A stretch of 64,000 nt of DNA from assembly GCF_024623325.1 (NCBI RefSeq), contig NZ_JANJZD010000020.1, positions 55,904 through 119,903 of the forward strand, in the 5' to 3' direction. The translations under genes and the position numbers were made by a program. This DNA is from Acetatifactor muris (GTDB lineage: Bacteria > Bacillota > Clostridia > Lachnospirales > Lachnospiraceae). Positions 26,526 to 34,991 of this stretch are shown piece after piece (positions within the stretch are counted from its first letter, which is position 1; each line of letters starts with the position of its first letter). The notes under the pieces are model-generated. The model was not told the origin of the DNA. It saw nothing but the letters and a program-made list of their open reading frames with translations, and made no database searches.

Positions 26526-27983
26526 ATGTGCAGACAGGCTAACAGAAGACATGCATCAGGAGAAGTGAGGCTGGTGAGAGTGGCACCTCACGACAGAAGG
26601 GCTGTGGCCCGCAGAAAACGTGGTATAAAGAGGGCCACTGTTCTGCTTCTGACATTTCTGTCACTTTCTGCTGCCTGTTTGGGTATATTTTACTGCGTGA
26701 TTGACTTTATCTTTTTTGATCTGCTGGCGTCGGAAAGCATGTCAGAGCTTGCGGAGGAAAAACTGCCTGAGGAGATTCTGGGGGAACCTGCTGCCGTCAA
26801 TCCCGGTGACCTTGTCAGGCTTGCAGAGGAGGCGGAACCTGCTGTCCCTCTTATTGCCATTGACGCGGGACATGGCGGAGAGGATGAGGGCTGCAGCAGG
26901 GATGGCGTCATGGAAAGTGAAGTGAATCTGGCGCTGGCGCAGAGGCTTTCCGGAAAGCTGCAGGGACTGGGCTTTGAGACACTGCTGATTCGGGAAGACC
27001 ATGGGACGCAGATGTCTCTGGAGGAGAGGGTGGAGAAAGCGGGGAATTCTGGAGCTGACATATATGTCAGTATTCATCAGAATGCCTGTGAAGAGTCGGA
27101 GGAGACTGTCAGCGGCATTGAGACATGGTATTATGAGGACAGGGAGGAAAGCCGTCGCCTGGCACAGCTGATACATAACGGGGCAGTGGAGAAGACAGGC
27201 GCTTTCGACAGAGAGGCGAAAGCCACAGATGAGTTGTATGTGGTCAGAGAGACTTCTGTGCCCGCCTGCCTGATAGAGACGGGATTTCTGTCCAACAGTG
27301 CGGAGAGACAGGCGCTCAGCTCGGATGCATATCAGGAGAAACTGGCGGAGGGAATGGCACAGGGAATTGATTTGTATTTCCATCCGAAGACGATGTATCT
27401 GACCTTCGATGACGGGCCTTCCGAGGACAATACTACGGCGATTCTTGACATATTAAAGGAGCGGAATATCCGGGCCACCTTTTTCGTGGTGGGTGAAAAT
27501 GTGAGAAAGCACCCCGACGTAGCCCGGAGAATTGTGGAAGAAGGTCATACGATCGGGGTTCATTGCAATAATCATGATTATAAGAAGCTTTATAAAAGTG
27601 TGGACAGCTATCTGGAAGATTTTCAGGAGGCCTGTGATGCGGTGTATGAGGTGACGGGCGTGGAGGTGAAGCTGTTCCGCTTTCCCGGCGGCAGCGTAAA
27701 TGCCTATAACAAGACTGTCTATAAGGAAATTATTGAAAAAATGACCGAGAAGGGATACATCTACTATGACTGGAATGCCAGTCTGGAGGACGCGGTGAAA
27801 AATTCCACTCCGGAAGGGCTGGTACAGAATGCGGTGAACAGTGCACTGGGACGCAAAAAGGTGGTGATGCTTGCCCATGACATTCACTATGATACCGCGC
27901 AGTGCCTGGAAGAGATTATTGACAGTTTCCCGGAATATGAGATGAAAGCACTTACACCGGAAGTGGACCCGATACAGTTTTGA
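26526..27983 (+). CDS. Bifunctional N-acetylmuramoyl-L-alanine amidase / polysaccharide deacetylase
   Basis: 485 residues from ATG 26526 (AGAGGG 6 bases upstream; a GTG at 26469 is an alternative). A basic N-terminus and one membrane helix (about 38-60) anchor it. Residues about 105-285 form an Amidase_3 domain (IDAGHGGEDEG, VSIHQNAC, IETGFLSN), a zinc amidase that cuts the stem peptide from muramic acid. Residues about 290-480 form a NodB deacetylase domain with TFDDGPS, the HCNNHDYKK metal site and FRFPGG. The two could act together on peptidoglycan. It lies alone between a terminator and a convergent kinase gene. Confidence 0.9.
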   Translation: MCRQANRRHASGEVRLVRVAPHDRRAVARRKRGIKRATVLLLTFLSLSAACLGIFYCVIDFIFFDLLASESMSELAEEKLPEEILGEPAAVNPGDLVRLAEEAEPAVPLIAIDAGHGGEDEGCSRDGVMESEVNLALAQRLSGKLQGLGFETLLIREDHGTQMSLEERVEKAGNSGADIYVSIHQNACEESEETVSGIETWYYEDREESRRLAQLIHNGAVEKTGAFDREAKATDELYVVRETSVPACLIETGFLSNSAERQALSSDAYQEKLAEGMAQGIDLYFHPKTMYLTFDDGPSEDNTTAILDILKERNIRATFFVVGENVRKHPDVARRIVEEGHTIGVHCNNHDYKKLYKSVDSYLEDFQEACDAVYEVTGVEVKLFRFPGGSVNAYNKTVYKEIIEKMTEKGYIYYDWNASLEDAVKNSTPEGLVQNAVNSALGRKKVVMLAHDIHYDTAQCLEEIIDSFPEYEMKALTPEVDPIQF

Positions 27984-28010
27984 CAGTATTATGTGTTGAC
28001 TGCAGTCTGC

Positions 28011-28919
28011 TCAGAAGCGGATATGGACAGCCAGACGGCCGCTTTTGGATTCGGCCCATATTTTTCCATTCATTTGTTCTACCAGCGTACGGGCAATAGA
28101 CAGCCCCAGACCGGTGGACTTTCTGGCGGAGTCCACTGTGTAAAACCGGTCGAAGAGCCTGCCGATTTCGATTTCATCCAGGTCGGGAGCGGAATTGGAA
28201 AAGGTAATTTCACCGGATTCGCTCAGCGTGATCTCCAAATCTCCCCGGCTGTATTTGACTGCGTTGCCCAGGAGGTTGGAGAAAATCCGGGAGAGCGCGG
28301 CCCGGTCAAGACTGCGGAGGACTGTTTCGCCGGTGATATGTATGTCCGGCGTTATGGAATGCTCCTTCAGGGGGGCATAAAAGGAGGCGATGCTTTCGGT
28401 CAGCACTTCGCCCAGGCTCAGGGGCTCTATATGGAGCTCCTCTTTGGGAGAAAGGAGCACGGAATACTGGAATAGCTCTTCCGTCAATGTCTTCAGCAGA
28501 TCGGCACGCCCGCGGATGATTTCCAGGTAGCGGCCGGCGGCTTCAGATTTTTCCTCCTGTTCCAGAAGCGCAAGGTAGGCGTAAATGGCGGTGAGCGGTG
28601 TGCGCAGATCGTGAGAAATATTGGTGATGGCGCTTTTCAGCTCTGTATCTGCATGCTGATACAGGCGGCGCTGGGTGCGCAGCCGGGCCAGCTCCCGATT
28701 GACGGCAGCCGCCAGGCTCCGCATGACTTTATCGCCGGTGGAGACGTCGATCAAAGTATTGGTATCGGCAGTAAGCCTGTCCCTGAAGCCCTCCTGAATT
28801 TCTTTCGCCGCTTTTCGCAGCAGGAAAAGCTTTATCAGCAGAACCAAAATGACAACAGAAAATATTCCGACGACACCCCAGAGCCAATGCAGATTCATGA
28901 TATCACTATATCCTTCCAT
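28011..28919 (-). CDS. Sensor histidine kinase of the ABC exporter unit
   Basis: 302 residues from 28919; an ATG at 28898 with AAGGA 12 bases upstream is equally possible. One membrane helix (about 11-34) is followed by a coiled-coil linker with no sizeable extracytoplasmic loop, the build of intramembrane-sensing kinases. The phospho-acceptor is His103 in ISHDLRTPLTAI. The ATPase domain shows LLGNAVKYS and STGLGLSIA. It is the last gene of the order regulator, ATPase, permease, kinase on the minus strand. Confidence 0.9.
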   Translation of the reverse strand: MEGYSDIMNLHWLWGVVGIFSVVILVLLIKLFLLRKAAKEIQEGFRDRLTADTNTLIDVSTGDKVMRSLAAAVNRELARLRTQRRLYQHADTELKSAITNISHDLRTPLTAIYAYLALLEQEEKSEAAGRYLEIIRGRADLLKTLTEELFQYSVLLSPKEELHIEPLSLGEVLTESIASFYAPLKEHSITPDIHITGETVLRSLDRAALSRIFSNLLGNAVKYSRGDLEITLSESGEITFSNSAPDLDEIEIGRLFDRFYTVDSARKSTGLGLSIARTLVEQMNGKIWAESKSGRLAVHIRF

Positions 28920-28951
28920 AACTTTTCAGCAATTGTTTGAACAGCTTTTTC

Positions 28952-29782
28952 TCAATTCAAATCTTTTTTCTGGAAAATCCGGATGCCAACTGCAGTCACA
29001 CCTGCGGTAATCCCCAGAGAGGACAGAATCATGCGCAGAGGGTGCCGGATATTCAGATCGAACAACTGAATTCCCTGGCCTGTGGGGAGGAGATCCACCA
29101 GGAATTCATACACGGATCGCAATGGCCCGGTGACATAGGAAGGATTGGGCACAGGATCGGCTATCTGCATTCCATCCATTGTCATCAGGATGGGGCTGGT
29201 CATCTCGGGCTGCTGCAGGGCTTCATAGAGCATACTTCCACCCAACAGCAAGGCGAAAAAGAACAGGAGGGAAAATATCTGAGCTATGGTTTTATAAGAG
29301 GTCAGCATGCCGATAAACGTAAAAATGGCACTGAAAGCCGCCATAAATAAAACACTGATCAGCAGATAGAGCAGAAGCAACGGCCCCATTTTCCATGTGC
29401 CCAGAAAGGGAATTCCCACCAGGGCGCCGATGAGCCAGGCAAGCAGCATGAAAATGGATGCGGTAAAGCTGACCAGCAGATTCGACAGATAAATTGCCGT
29501 ACGTGTATGTCCGACGATCAGTTTGTTCCGGATTGCGCCATTCTGGTATTCGACGCCCAGGAAGATACTGGTAAACACGGAACAGAACAACCCGATGGAC
29601 AGCCCGTAATGAAAATAATAGACATCCAGAGAGTAGTTGAATTCGGCCATTTCACGGGACAGGGACTGCCTGCAGCCGTTCAGCATATATATGATGGAAT
29701 AGGCCAGCAGAGCGACGATAGAAACCCAGAATATTTTATCACGTTTCAGCCGGGAGAATCCGGAAGATAATAATTTGTTCAT
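28952..29782 (-). CDS. ABC-2 type transporter permease
   Basis: 276 residues with about six membrane helices in the usual ABC-2 pattern, including GLSIGLFCSVFTSIFLGVEY and the NKLIVGHTR turn before the third helix. It starts 57 bases after the ATPase gene and ends 32 bases before the kinase gene. Such permeases with a single ATPase often export or confer immunity to peptide antibiotics. AAAGGTGGTTAC precedes the ATG. Confidence 0.88.
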   Translation of the reverse strand: MNKLLSSGFSRLKRDKIFWVSIVALLAYSIIYMLNGCRQSLSREMAEFNYSLDVYYFHYGLSIGLFCSVFTSIFLGVEYQNGAIRNKLIVGHTRTAIYLSNLLVSFTASIFMLLAWLIGALVGIPFLGTWKMGPLLLLYLLISVLFMAAFSAIFTFIGMLTSYKTIAQIFSLLFFFALLLGGSMLYEALQQPEMTSPILMTMDGMQIADPVPNPSYVTGPLRSVYEFLVDLLPTGQGIQLFDLNIRHPLRMILSSLGITAGVTAVGIRIFQKKDLN

Positions 29783-29839
29783 TTATGAGTAACCACCTTT
29801 CTGAATATATGATTTATGCACCTCGCAGACAAGCAGGCT

Positions 29840-30766
29840 TTATTTTGCTGTGAAAGCAGTATGCGGGCCGCCAACCAGACTTACGTAGAAGCTTTCCAGA
29901 CTTTCATCGTTTTCCTTCAGAGAAAACACTTCGCAGTTTACCTCCTGCAGAGCGAGGGTAAGCTGAGATACATTTATTTTCGCATACACATTGGCATCTC
30001 TGTCGGAGAGGATTTCATAATCCAGCTTCTGCCGGTCAAGCACAAGGGCCAGCGCTTTCGTGTCGCTGACCTCCATCCGGACACATTTTCTACATGCGGC
30101 TTCCAGCTCCTCCGCGCTCATTTCCCTCACGATTCTTCCACTGTCGATAAAGCCGTAATGAGTGGCAAGCTTTGACAGTTCATCCAGCAGATGGCTGGAA
30201 ATCAAAACCGTTATCTGTCGTTCCCGGTTCAGCTTCAGAATCAGCTCCCGGATCTCAATGATACCCTGGGGATCAAGTCCGTTCACCGGTTCGTCCAGCA
30301 CCAGGAAATCCGGGGCACCGGCCAACGCAACAGCGATTCCCAGCCGTTGGCGCATTCCCAGGGAGAAGTGCCCGGCTTTTTTCTTTCCGGTTTTCCCGAG
30401 TCCTACTAACGTCAGTGTATCGTCGATGCCGTCGTAGGACGGAAGACCCAGAATGCGATATTGCTGCTTCATATTTTCTTCTGCAGTCATATCCAGATAT
30501 ATAGACGGGGTTTCCACAATCGCTCCCATTCTCCGGCGGGATTTCAAGATTTCTTTATCGGTATTTTTCCTCCCATAGAGCGTGTAACTGCCGGAAGAGG
30601 GGGCCTGAAGACCGCAGATTAAGCGGATCAGGGTCGTTTTGCCGGCGCCGTTTTTGCCTACAAATCCATAGATTGCACCCTTTGGTACATTCATGGACAG
30701 GCCATTTAAGGCCTTGAAATGTCCGTACTGTCTCTGCAGGGCGGATGTCTGTAAACAATATTCCAT
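29840..30766 (-). CDS. ABC transporter ATP-binding protein (BcrA/lantibiotic-immunity type)
   Basis: 308 residues. The start is placed at 30766 (MEYCLQTSALQ) because AGGAGG lies 8 bases upstream; 21 further in-frame codons before it have no similarity. Walker A is GKNGAGKTT, the signature motif is FSLGMRQR, and Walker B is LVLDEPVNGLDP. The C-terminal 90 residues extend beyond the ATPase core, as in BcrA-type exporters. With the adjacent permease it should form a peptide or drug exporter driven by ATP. Regulation by the flanking two-component pair is likely. Confidence 0.92.
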   Translation of the reverse strand: MEYCLQTSALQRQYGHFKALNGLSMNVPKGAIYGFVGKNGAGKTTLIRLICGLQAPSSGSYTLYGRKNTDKEILKSRRRMGAIVETPSIYLDMTAEENMKQQYRILGLPSYDGIDDTLTLVGLGKTGKKKAGHFSLGMRQRLGIAVALAGAPDFLVLDEPVNGLDPQGIIEIRELILKLNRERQITVLISSHLLDELSKLATHYGFIDSGRIVREMSAEELEAACRKCVRMEVSDTKALALVLDRQKLDYEILSDRDANVYAKINVSQLTLALQEVNCEVFSLKENDESLESFYVSLVGGPHTAFTAK

Positions 30767-30837
30767 AGATGATACCTCCTGATAAACGTTCTGCAGCCAC
30801 CCGGGGAATTCGTGACGGGGAACTTTCATATGCGGTT

Positions 30838-30855
30838 CCCGGCAGGCCTGCCGGG
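30838..30855. repeat. 18-bp perfect palindrome upstream of the ABC operon
   Basis: CCCGGCAGG (30838-30846) followed directly by its reverse complement CCTGCCGGG (30847-30855), 72 bases before the ATPase start. It has no T run and no loop, so it looks more like a protein-binding site than a terminator. Confidence 0.65.
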
Positions 30856-30888
30856 GGGCTGACTATGAAGCTTATAATAAACGGATAT

Positions 30889-30929
30889 GGTAAAGAAACC
30901 GATAAAGAAACCGGTAAAGATAAGGTAAA
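30889..30929 (-). promoter_or_regulatory. Four phased direct repeats, probable response-regulator site
   Basis: GGTAAA or GATAAA occurs at 30889, 30901, 30913 and 30924, a spacing of 12, 12 and 11 bp (TTTACC on the minus strand). They lie between the regulator gene's stop and the ABC operon. A possible -10 TATTAT (30874-30879) lies 9 bases downstream of the nearest repeat. Direct repeats one helical turn apart are typical binding sites of OmpR-family regulators. Confidence 0.6.
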
Positions 30930-30943
30930 GATATTTTACGTTC

Positions 30944-31627
30944 TCAGGAAGTTCTGAGCTTGAAGCCGATTCCCCAGACCGCTTCGATGTAATCCTTCCC
31001 GGTGAGTTCTCTGAGCTTTCGGCGCAGATTGCTGACATGCATTTTCAGGGAATTGTCTGTACAGTCCGGCGTATCTTCACTGATGCGTTCCAGCAGTACC
31101 GATTTGGTGATAACCTGGGATGGATTCCGGAGGAGCAGCTTCAAAATGGCATATTCGGTTCTGGTCAGCCTGACCTCCTCGCCGCCCGCCGTGACAAGAT
31201 GGGTGTCCGTATGCAATGTAAGCTCATGGAAAGAGAGACAGGAAATGCAGGCAGAGACAGGCTGACTGCGCAGCTGTACCACAATCCGGGCCAGGAGCTC
31301 CTTCATGTCAAAAGGCTTTGTGACATAATCGGCAGCGCCGTCCAGAAGCAGCTTCACCTTATCGGGAACATCGTTTTTGGCGCTGACCACAATGACGGGA
31401 ATTTCCTGAGAATTTTCTTCCCTTTTGAGACAGGGAAGCAGTTCTTCCCCGCTCAGTCCGGGCAGCATCAGGTCAAGGAGAATAAGGTCCGGCCTGGTAT
31501 GAGACAGGAGAAGCAGCGCCTCTGTCCCGGAGTAGGCCCGGATGACTCCGTAACCTTCTCTGGTCAGCGCTTCTTCCAGCGCGTTACCTATATAAATATC
31601 GTCGTCGATGATTAATATATTTTTCAA
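30944..31627 (-). CDS. OmpR-family response regulator of the ABC exporter unit
   Basis: 227 residues from a TTG start at 31627 (LKNILIIDDD), with AGGA 5 bases and GGAG about 10 bases upstream; the longer frame to 31675 adds no conserved sequence. Phospho-acceptor Asp52 lies in LILLDLMLPG and the conserved Lys in YVTKPFD. The winged-helix domain includes LTRTEYAILKLLL and NSLKMHVSNLRRKL. It is the first gene of the minus-strand unit, and the ABC genes follow after a 177-base gap that holds the direct repeats and palindrome. Confidence 0.92.
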   Translation of the reverse strand: MKNILIIDDDIYIGNALEEALTREGYGVIRAYSGTEALLLLSHTRPDLILLDLMLPGLSGEELLPCLKREENSQEIPVIVVSAKNDVPDKVKLLLDGAADYVTKPFDMKELLARIVVQLRSQPVSACISCLSFHELTLHTDTHLVTAGGEEVRLTRTEYAILKLLLRNPSQVITKSVLLERISEDTPDCTDNSLKMHVSNLRRKLRELTGKDYIEAVWGIGFKLRTS

Positions 31628-31728
31628 GGTTGTCCTGCTCCAGATAAATGAGGGTAGCTGCCTTTCAACTGTCATGCGCTGTGGAGCGGCATGATATAGG
31701 GAAGGCTGCTTTGGAAATGGTTGTTGAA

Positions 31729-31756
31729 ATTATAACATGAATATCTATTATGTCAA
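31729..31756 (-). promoter_or_regulatory. Consensus sigma-A promoter for the regulator gene
   Basis: On the minus strand TTGACA (31751-31756), 16 bp and TATAAT (31729-31734), about 100 bases before the TTG start. Confidence 0.75.
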
Positions 31757-31835
31757 GGGCGGGCAGCTGCAGTCTCCAAAAAAGAAGATTCCGCTGACGC
31801 ACAAATATATTTTTGGGTTCAGCCGATAAAAATCC

Positions 31836-31864
31836 TTGCAATACACAGGAATCTATGCTACAAT
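31836..31864 (+). promoter_or_regulatory. Promoter of the tRNA pair
   Basis: TTGCAA (31836-31841), 17 bp and TACAAT (31859-31864), 30 bases before the tRNA-Tyr gene. Confidence 0.75.
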
Positions 31865-31894
31865 TTTTCATGGTCAGAAGATATCTGACTGCAT

Positions 31895-31976
31895 GGATGG
31901 ATTCCCGAGTGGCCAAAGGGGACAGACTGTAAATCTGCTGCAAATTGCTTCGGTGGTTCGAATCCACCTCCATCCA
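31895..31976 (+). tRNA. tRNA-Tyr (anticodon GTA)
   Basis: 82 bases. The acceptor stem GGATGGA pairs with TCCATCC, followed by discriminator A. The anticodon GTA is at 31929-31931 in the loop CTGTAAA. The T loop GGTTCGAATCC is canonical, and a long variable arm is present as expected for bacterial tRNA-Tyr. CCA is not encoded. Confidence 0.95.
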
Positions 31977-32029
31977 TTTGCACATGACGGTGAGCATGTG
32001 CAGGGTTATGCGTAATGTAACAGCGTCGC

Positions 32030-32113
32030 GCTGGTGTGGCGGAATAGGCAGACGCAAGGGACTTAAAATCCCTCGGGGGCAACCCCGTGCCGGTTCAAGT
32101 CCGGCCACCAGCA
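32030..32113 (+). tRNA. tRNA-Leu (anticodon TAA)
   Basis: 84 bases. The acceptor stem GCTGGTG pairs with CACCAGC, with discriminator A. The anticodon TAA lies at 32064-32066 in loop CTTAAAA closed by AGGGA/TCCCT. The variable arm is long and the T loop GGTTCAAGTCC is canonical. CCA is not encoded. It lies 53 bases behind tRNA-Tyr, in the same transcript. Confidence 0.95.
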
Positions 32114-32118
32114 TATTG

Positions 32119-32160
32119 AAAGAATCCGGGTTCTCAGTAAGCTGAGGCGGATTCTTTTTC
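32119..32160 (+). terminator. Terminator of the tRNA pair
   Basis: AAAGAATCCG (32119-32128) pairs with CGGATTCTTT (32148-32157), enclosing an inner CTCAG/CTGAG stem, followed by more T residues. Confidence 0.85.
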
Positions 32161-32278
32161 TTTTTTCCGAAGCCCAGTAATCGCATTGGCAGAGATACTG
32201 CGGTAAATTAACACACATATTTGCATTGCTGTTTTGGGGCGTTTTGTATATAATAAAGTTCACAAGGAGATTATTGGT

Positions 32279-32614
32279 ATGCAAAAATGGTGTACTGAAG
32301 ATTGGCAATTTGAATTAACAGCGATAGAGGGAAAAGCAGGACACTGTCGGCTTGGATTGGAAAAAGGAGATAAATTTGTCTTTTCATATGAATGTCCTGC
32401 TGGAATGTGTCCTAAAACAATGATAAAAGTATACACATGGTGTGAAGTTATCCGATGTGGTGGTGATTTTACATATAGAGGTGAAAAGGAAAAATATGAA
32501 ATGAATATACCATGTGCTGATGGCTGTATACAATTTCATCTGAAAGCCATTCCTATTAACCGAGATAAAAATGGAAAACCTCTGCCAAATGGTCCAAGAC
32601 CAAAGGACGAGTAA
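32279..32614 (+). CDS. TIGR04076-like small protein
   Basis: 111 residues starting at MQKWCTEDWQF, with AAGGAGA 8 bases upstream; TATAAT lies 25 bases before the start. The pattern of GDKFVFSYECPAGMCP, then IRCGGDF and CADGCIQFHLKAI matches the TIGR04076 family from memory, small Cys-rich proteins of unknown function found near varied metabolic genes. Four or more conserved Cys suggest metal binding, which is inference. The composition is more AT-rich than the genes around it. The oligogalacturonate lyase gene begins 45 bases later. Confidence 0.65.
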   Translation: MQKWCTEDWQFELTAIEGKAGHCRLGLEKGDKFVFSYECPAGMCPKTMIKVYTWCEVIRCGGDFTYRGEKEKYEMNIPCADGCIQFHLKAIPINRDKNGKPLPNGPRPKDE

Positions 32615-32659
32615 CTTCCAATTACAATTTTGTAAATCCCGAAATGAAAGGAGCGGATT

Positions 32660-33889
32660 ATGAATCAGAAATGCCTTCAGGAAAAGCAGCTTGTTTGGGG
32701 AAGTGAAGAGTATAATACCCAGCTGCTGTATTTTACCAGTTCTTCTCTGTCAGCAGACGACAAAAGAATATATATGATTTGTGACAGTCAGGGAAGCCCT
32801 AACGTAATCGTAAAGGATCTTGAGACCGGGGAAATCCGACAATTATCACAGAACACGGAGGGCTGTCTGAAGTCCTATGTATACTTTAACGGGAATCCGG
32901 AAAAAGGACTTGGGAAAGCCAGCGTATGTCTGGATGCGGAAAGGGACATTGTGTATTATATTCAGGGGAATGACATCTGTAAGGTTGGAATGGATGGGCA
33001 GATTCAGATTCTGAATCAGATCCCCTCCGGTCAGATGACCGCATTCTCCCATGTAAGTCGGGATGGAAATCTGCTCTGTATTCCCACCACAGACGGCAGA
33101 TGCCTGGATTATGATCCGGAGACGGAAGGATATGGCCTGGATCAGCGTCCAATCTATGATATTGACGGCAGAGTACAGGAGGAGCATTTGAATTCTTATC
33201 TCCATGTTTATGACACGCACACCGGGGAGGAACTGAAACGGGTGACGGTTCCTGACTGCTGGATTACGCATGTACAGTTTCATCCAAAGGATCCGGATAA
33301 GATTATGTATAACCACGAATGGGCGAGCTTTGACTGCGGAATCAGACGAATGTGGCTTTATGACGGCAAAAATCACATACGTCTGCGCACGCCCTCAGGG
33401 GAGAGACGTGCAGATGACTGGGTCTGTCATGAAATGTGGAGCGATGACGGCAATTATGTCATTTATCACGGCGCGCTGGCCGGCGGGCCTGCCTTTGTGG
33501 GAAGACTTGATATCCGCAGTATGGAGTACAGTGAAATCCCTCTTCCTTCGGAATACAATGCATATGGACATTTTACGATGGACCATGAGGGCAACCTGGT
33601 ATGTGACGGATATTTCAAATTTCCGGATGAAATCAAAAAAGTCCGGGAAAATTCCACAGATAACGGACCGGATCCGCATAAAAAGGATGGGGAGTACATA
33701 TCCGTGCAGAAAGTGGACTGGGAGAAAAAGGAGATCACCTGGATTCCGCTCTGCAGACATGAGTCCGACTGGCTTGGGCAGGATGCGCATCCCCATGCCA
33801 TTTATAATCATAAGGGAGACAGAGTGTATTTCTCTTCCAGGAATACAGCAAAGGTAAAGGTATACTGTGCTGATGTGAAGAATTCGTAA
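32660..33889 (+). CDS. Oligogalacturonate lyase (PL22)
   Basis: 409 residues without a signal peptide, so cytoplasmic. PL22 lyases fold as a seven-bladed propeller and split unsaturated digalacturonate from pectin into 5-keto-4-deoxyuronate-type monomers. The C-terminal QDAHPH motif carries the Gln and two His that bind Mn2+ in the Yersinia enzyme, and the CHEMWSDDG stretch holds a further conserved His. Repeated propeller strands (DKRIYMICD, RDGNLLCIP, DKIMYNHEW) are visible. Strong GAAAGGAGCGG precedes the ATG. The next gene encodes KdgF, which handles the product, strengthening the call. Confidence 0.88.
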   Translation: MNQKCLQEKQLVWGSEEYNTQLLYFTSSSLSADDKRIYMICDSQGSPNVIVKDLETGEIRQLSQNTEGCLKSYVYFNGNPEKGLGKASVCLDAERDIVYYIQGNDICKVGMDGQIQILNQIPSGQMTAFSHVSRDGNLLCIPTTDGRCLDYDPETEGYGLDQRPIYDIDGRVQEEHLNSYLHVYDTHTGEELKRVTVPDCWITHVQFHPKDPDKIMYNHEWASFDCGIRRMWLYDGKNHIRLRTPSGERRADDWVCHEMWSDDGNYVIYHGALAGGPAFVGRLDIRSMEYSEIPLPSEYNAYGHFTMDHEGNLVCDGYFKFPDEIKKVRENSTDNGPDPHKKDGEYISVQKVDWEKKEITWIPLCRHESDWLGQDAHPHAIYNHKGDRVYFSSRNTAKVKVYCADVKNS

Positions 33890-33960
33890 CCGTTCGGTGG
33901 TCCTTCTGAACAGTTGCAGGAACCCATTCGCTTAAATCAGAGAGAAAGCAGGAGGTCAGG

Positions 33961-34308
33961 ATGAAAAGTATAAAGAATCAGATATGGAATTATAACGGTG
34001 AAATCGACCTGGAAGAGTGTGCGCCGGGGGTAAAACGCCGGATTATGGCATATACGGACGAACTGATGTGCGTGGAGAATTCTTTTGAAAAGGGGGCTGT
34101 GGGAGCCCTGCATCAGCATCCGCATACCCAGATTACCTATGTGGTTTCCGGCAGATTTGAGTTTGAAATCGGGGGTGTTAAAAAGATTGTGGGGCCTGGG
34201 GACAGCATGTTGAAAAAGGACTCGGTACCTCATGGCTGTGTCTGCCTGGAGAAAGGGATTCTGCTGGACATTTTTTCCCCCATGCGTGAAGATTTTGTGG
34301 AAGCGTGA
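33961..34308 (+). CDS. kdgF: KdgF-type cupin (unsaturated uronate ring opening)
   Basis: 115 residues. KdgF linearises 4,5-unsaturated galacturonate to the keto sugar used in pectin and alginate catabolism. The cupin metal site appears in HQHPHTQITYVVSGRFEFEIGG, with the later His in VPHGCVCLE. The C-terminal IFSPMREDF is a hallmark of KdgF. AGGAGG lies 7 bases before the ATG. It follows the PL22 lyase and its stop overlaps a possible GTG of the downstream regulator. Confidence 0.88.
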   Translation: MKSIKNQIWNYNGEIDLEECAPGVKRRIMAYTDELMCVENSFEKGAVGALHQHPHTQITYVVSGRFEFEIGGVKKIVGPGDSMLKKDSVPHGCVCLEKGILLDIFSPMREDFVEA

Positions 34309-34313
34309 ACGGT

Positions 34314-34991
34314 ATGCGCATTTTGATTGCGGAGGATCAGGAGGAACTGGCCAGAGGATTGAAGTATCTGCTGGAGAAGAACAAATTTACCGTTGATGTG
34401 GTTCATGACGGCTTATCGGCGCTGGAATGCTTTCACAGCACGGAATATGATGTGCTTGTCCTGGATATTATGATGCCGGAAGTCAGCGGACTGGAAGTGC
34501 TGAAGCAGATCAGGAAAGAGCGATCAGCTGTCCCCATATTGATGCTGACGGCCAGAGCGGAGATTGAGGATCGGGTGGCAGGGCTGGAAGCCGGCGCGGA
34601 TGATTATCTTCCGAAGCCGTTTGCCACAAGAGAATTTATCGCCAGAGTGAAGGCGCTCTCCCGAAGAAATGCGGGATATGCGGATCTGCTTCTGTCCTTT
34701 GGAGATCTGCAGCTGGACTGCAACCGCTATGAACTGTCCTGCGCAGGGAAAGCGGTTCGGCTGAACAACAAAGAATTCCAGGTGACGGAATTGTTTATGA
34801 GACATCCGAATTATGTCTTTTCCACGGAGCATTTGATGGATAAGATATGGGGGCAGGATTCGGAGGCGGATATCAGTGTGGTCTGGACATATATAGGGTT
34901 TGTGCGGAAAAAGATGAAGCAGCTGGAATGTTGTGTTGAGCTCAGAACGGTCCGCGGCGCAGGCTATTCTCTGGAGGAAGTTAAATGCTGA
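34314..34991 (+). CDS. OmpR-family response regulator
   Basis: 225 residues from MRILIAEDQEE; a GTG at 34305 overlapping the kdgF stop would add three residues. Phospho-acceptor Asp51 lies in VLVLDIMMPE and the conserved Lys in YLPKPFA. The winged-helix domain includes LNNKEFQVTELFM and VVWTYIGFVRKKM. Its stop overlaps the kinase start by 7 bases. Close linkage to kdgF suggests shared transcription, but the VTC/DUF4956/CotH operon just downstream is an equally likely target. Confidence 0.92.
   Translation: MRILIAEDQEELARGLKYLLEKNKFTVDVVHDGLSALECFHSTEYDVLVLDIMMPEVSGLEVLKQIRKERSAVPILMLTARAEIEDRVAGLEAGADDYLPKPFATREFIARVKALSRRNAGYADLLLSFGDLQLDCNRYELSCAGKAVRLNNKEFQVTELFMRHPNYVFSTEHLMDKIWGQDSEADISVVWTYIGFVRKKMKQLECCVELRTVRGAGYSLEEVKC

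Noticed and set aside
31860..32115. Open frames on both strands across the tRNA genes
   Set aside because: The sequence folds into two canonical tRNAs with a promoter and terminator; the frames are by-products.
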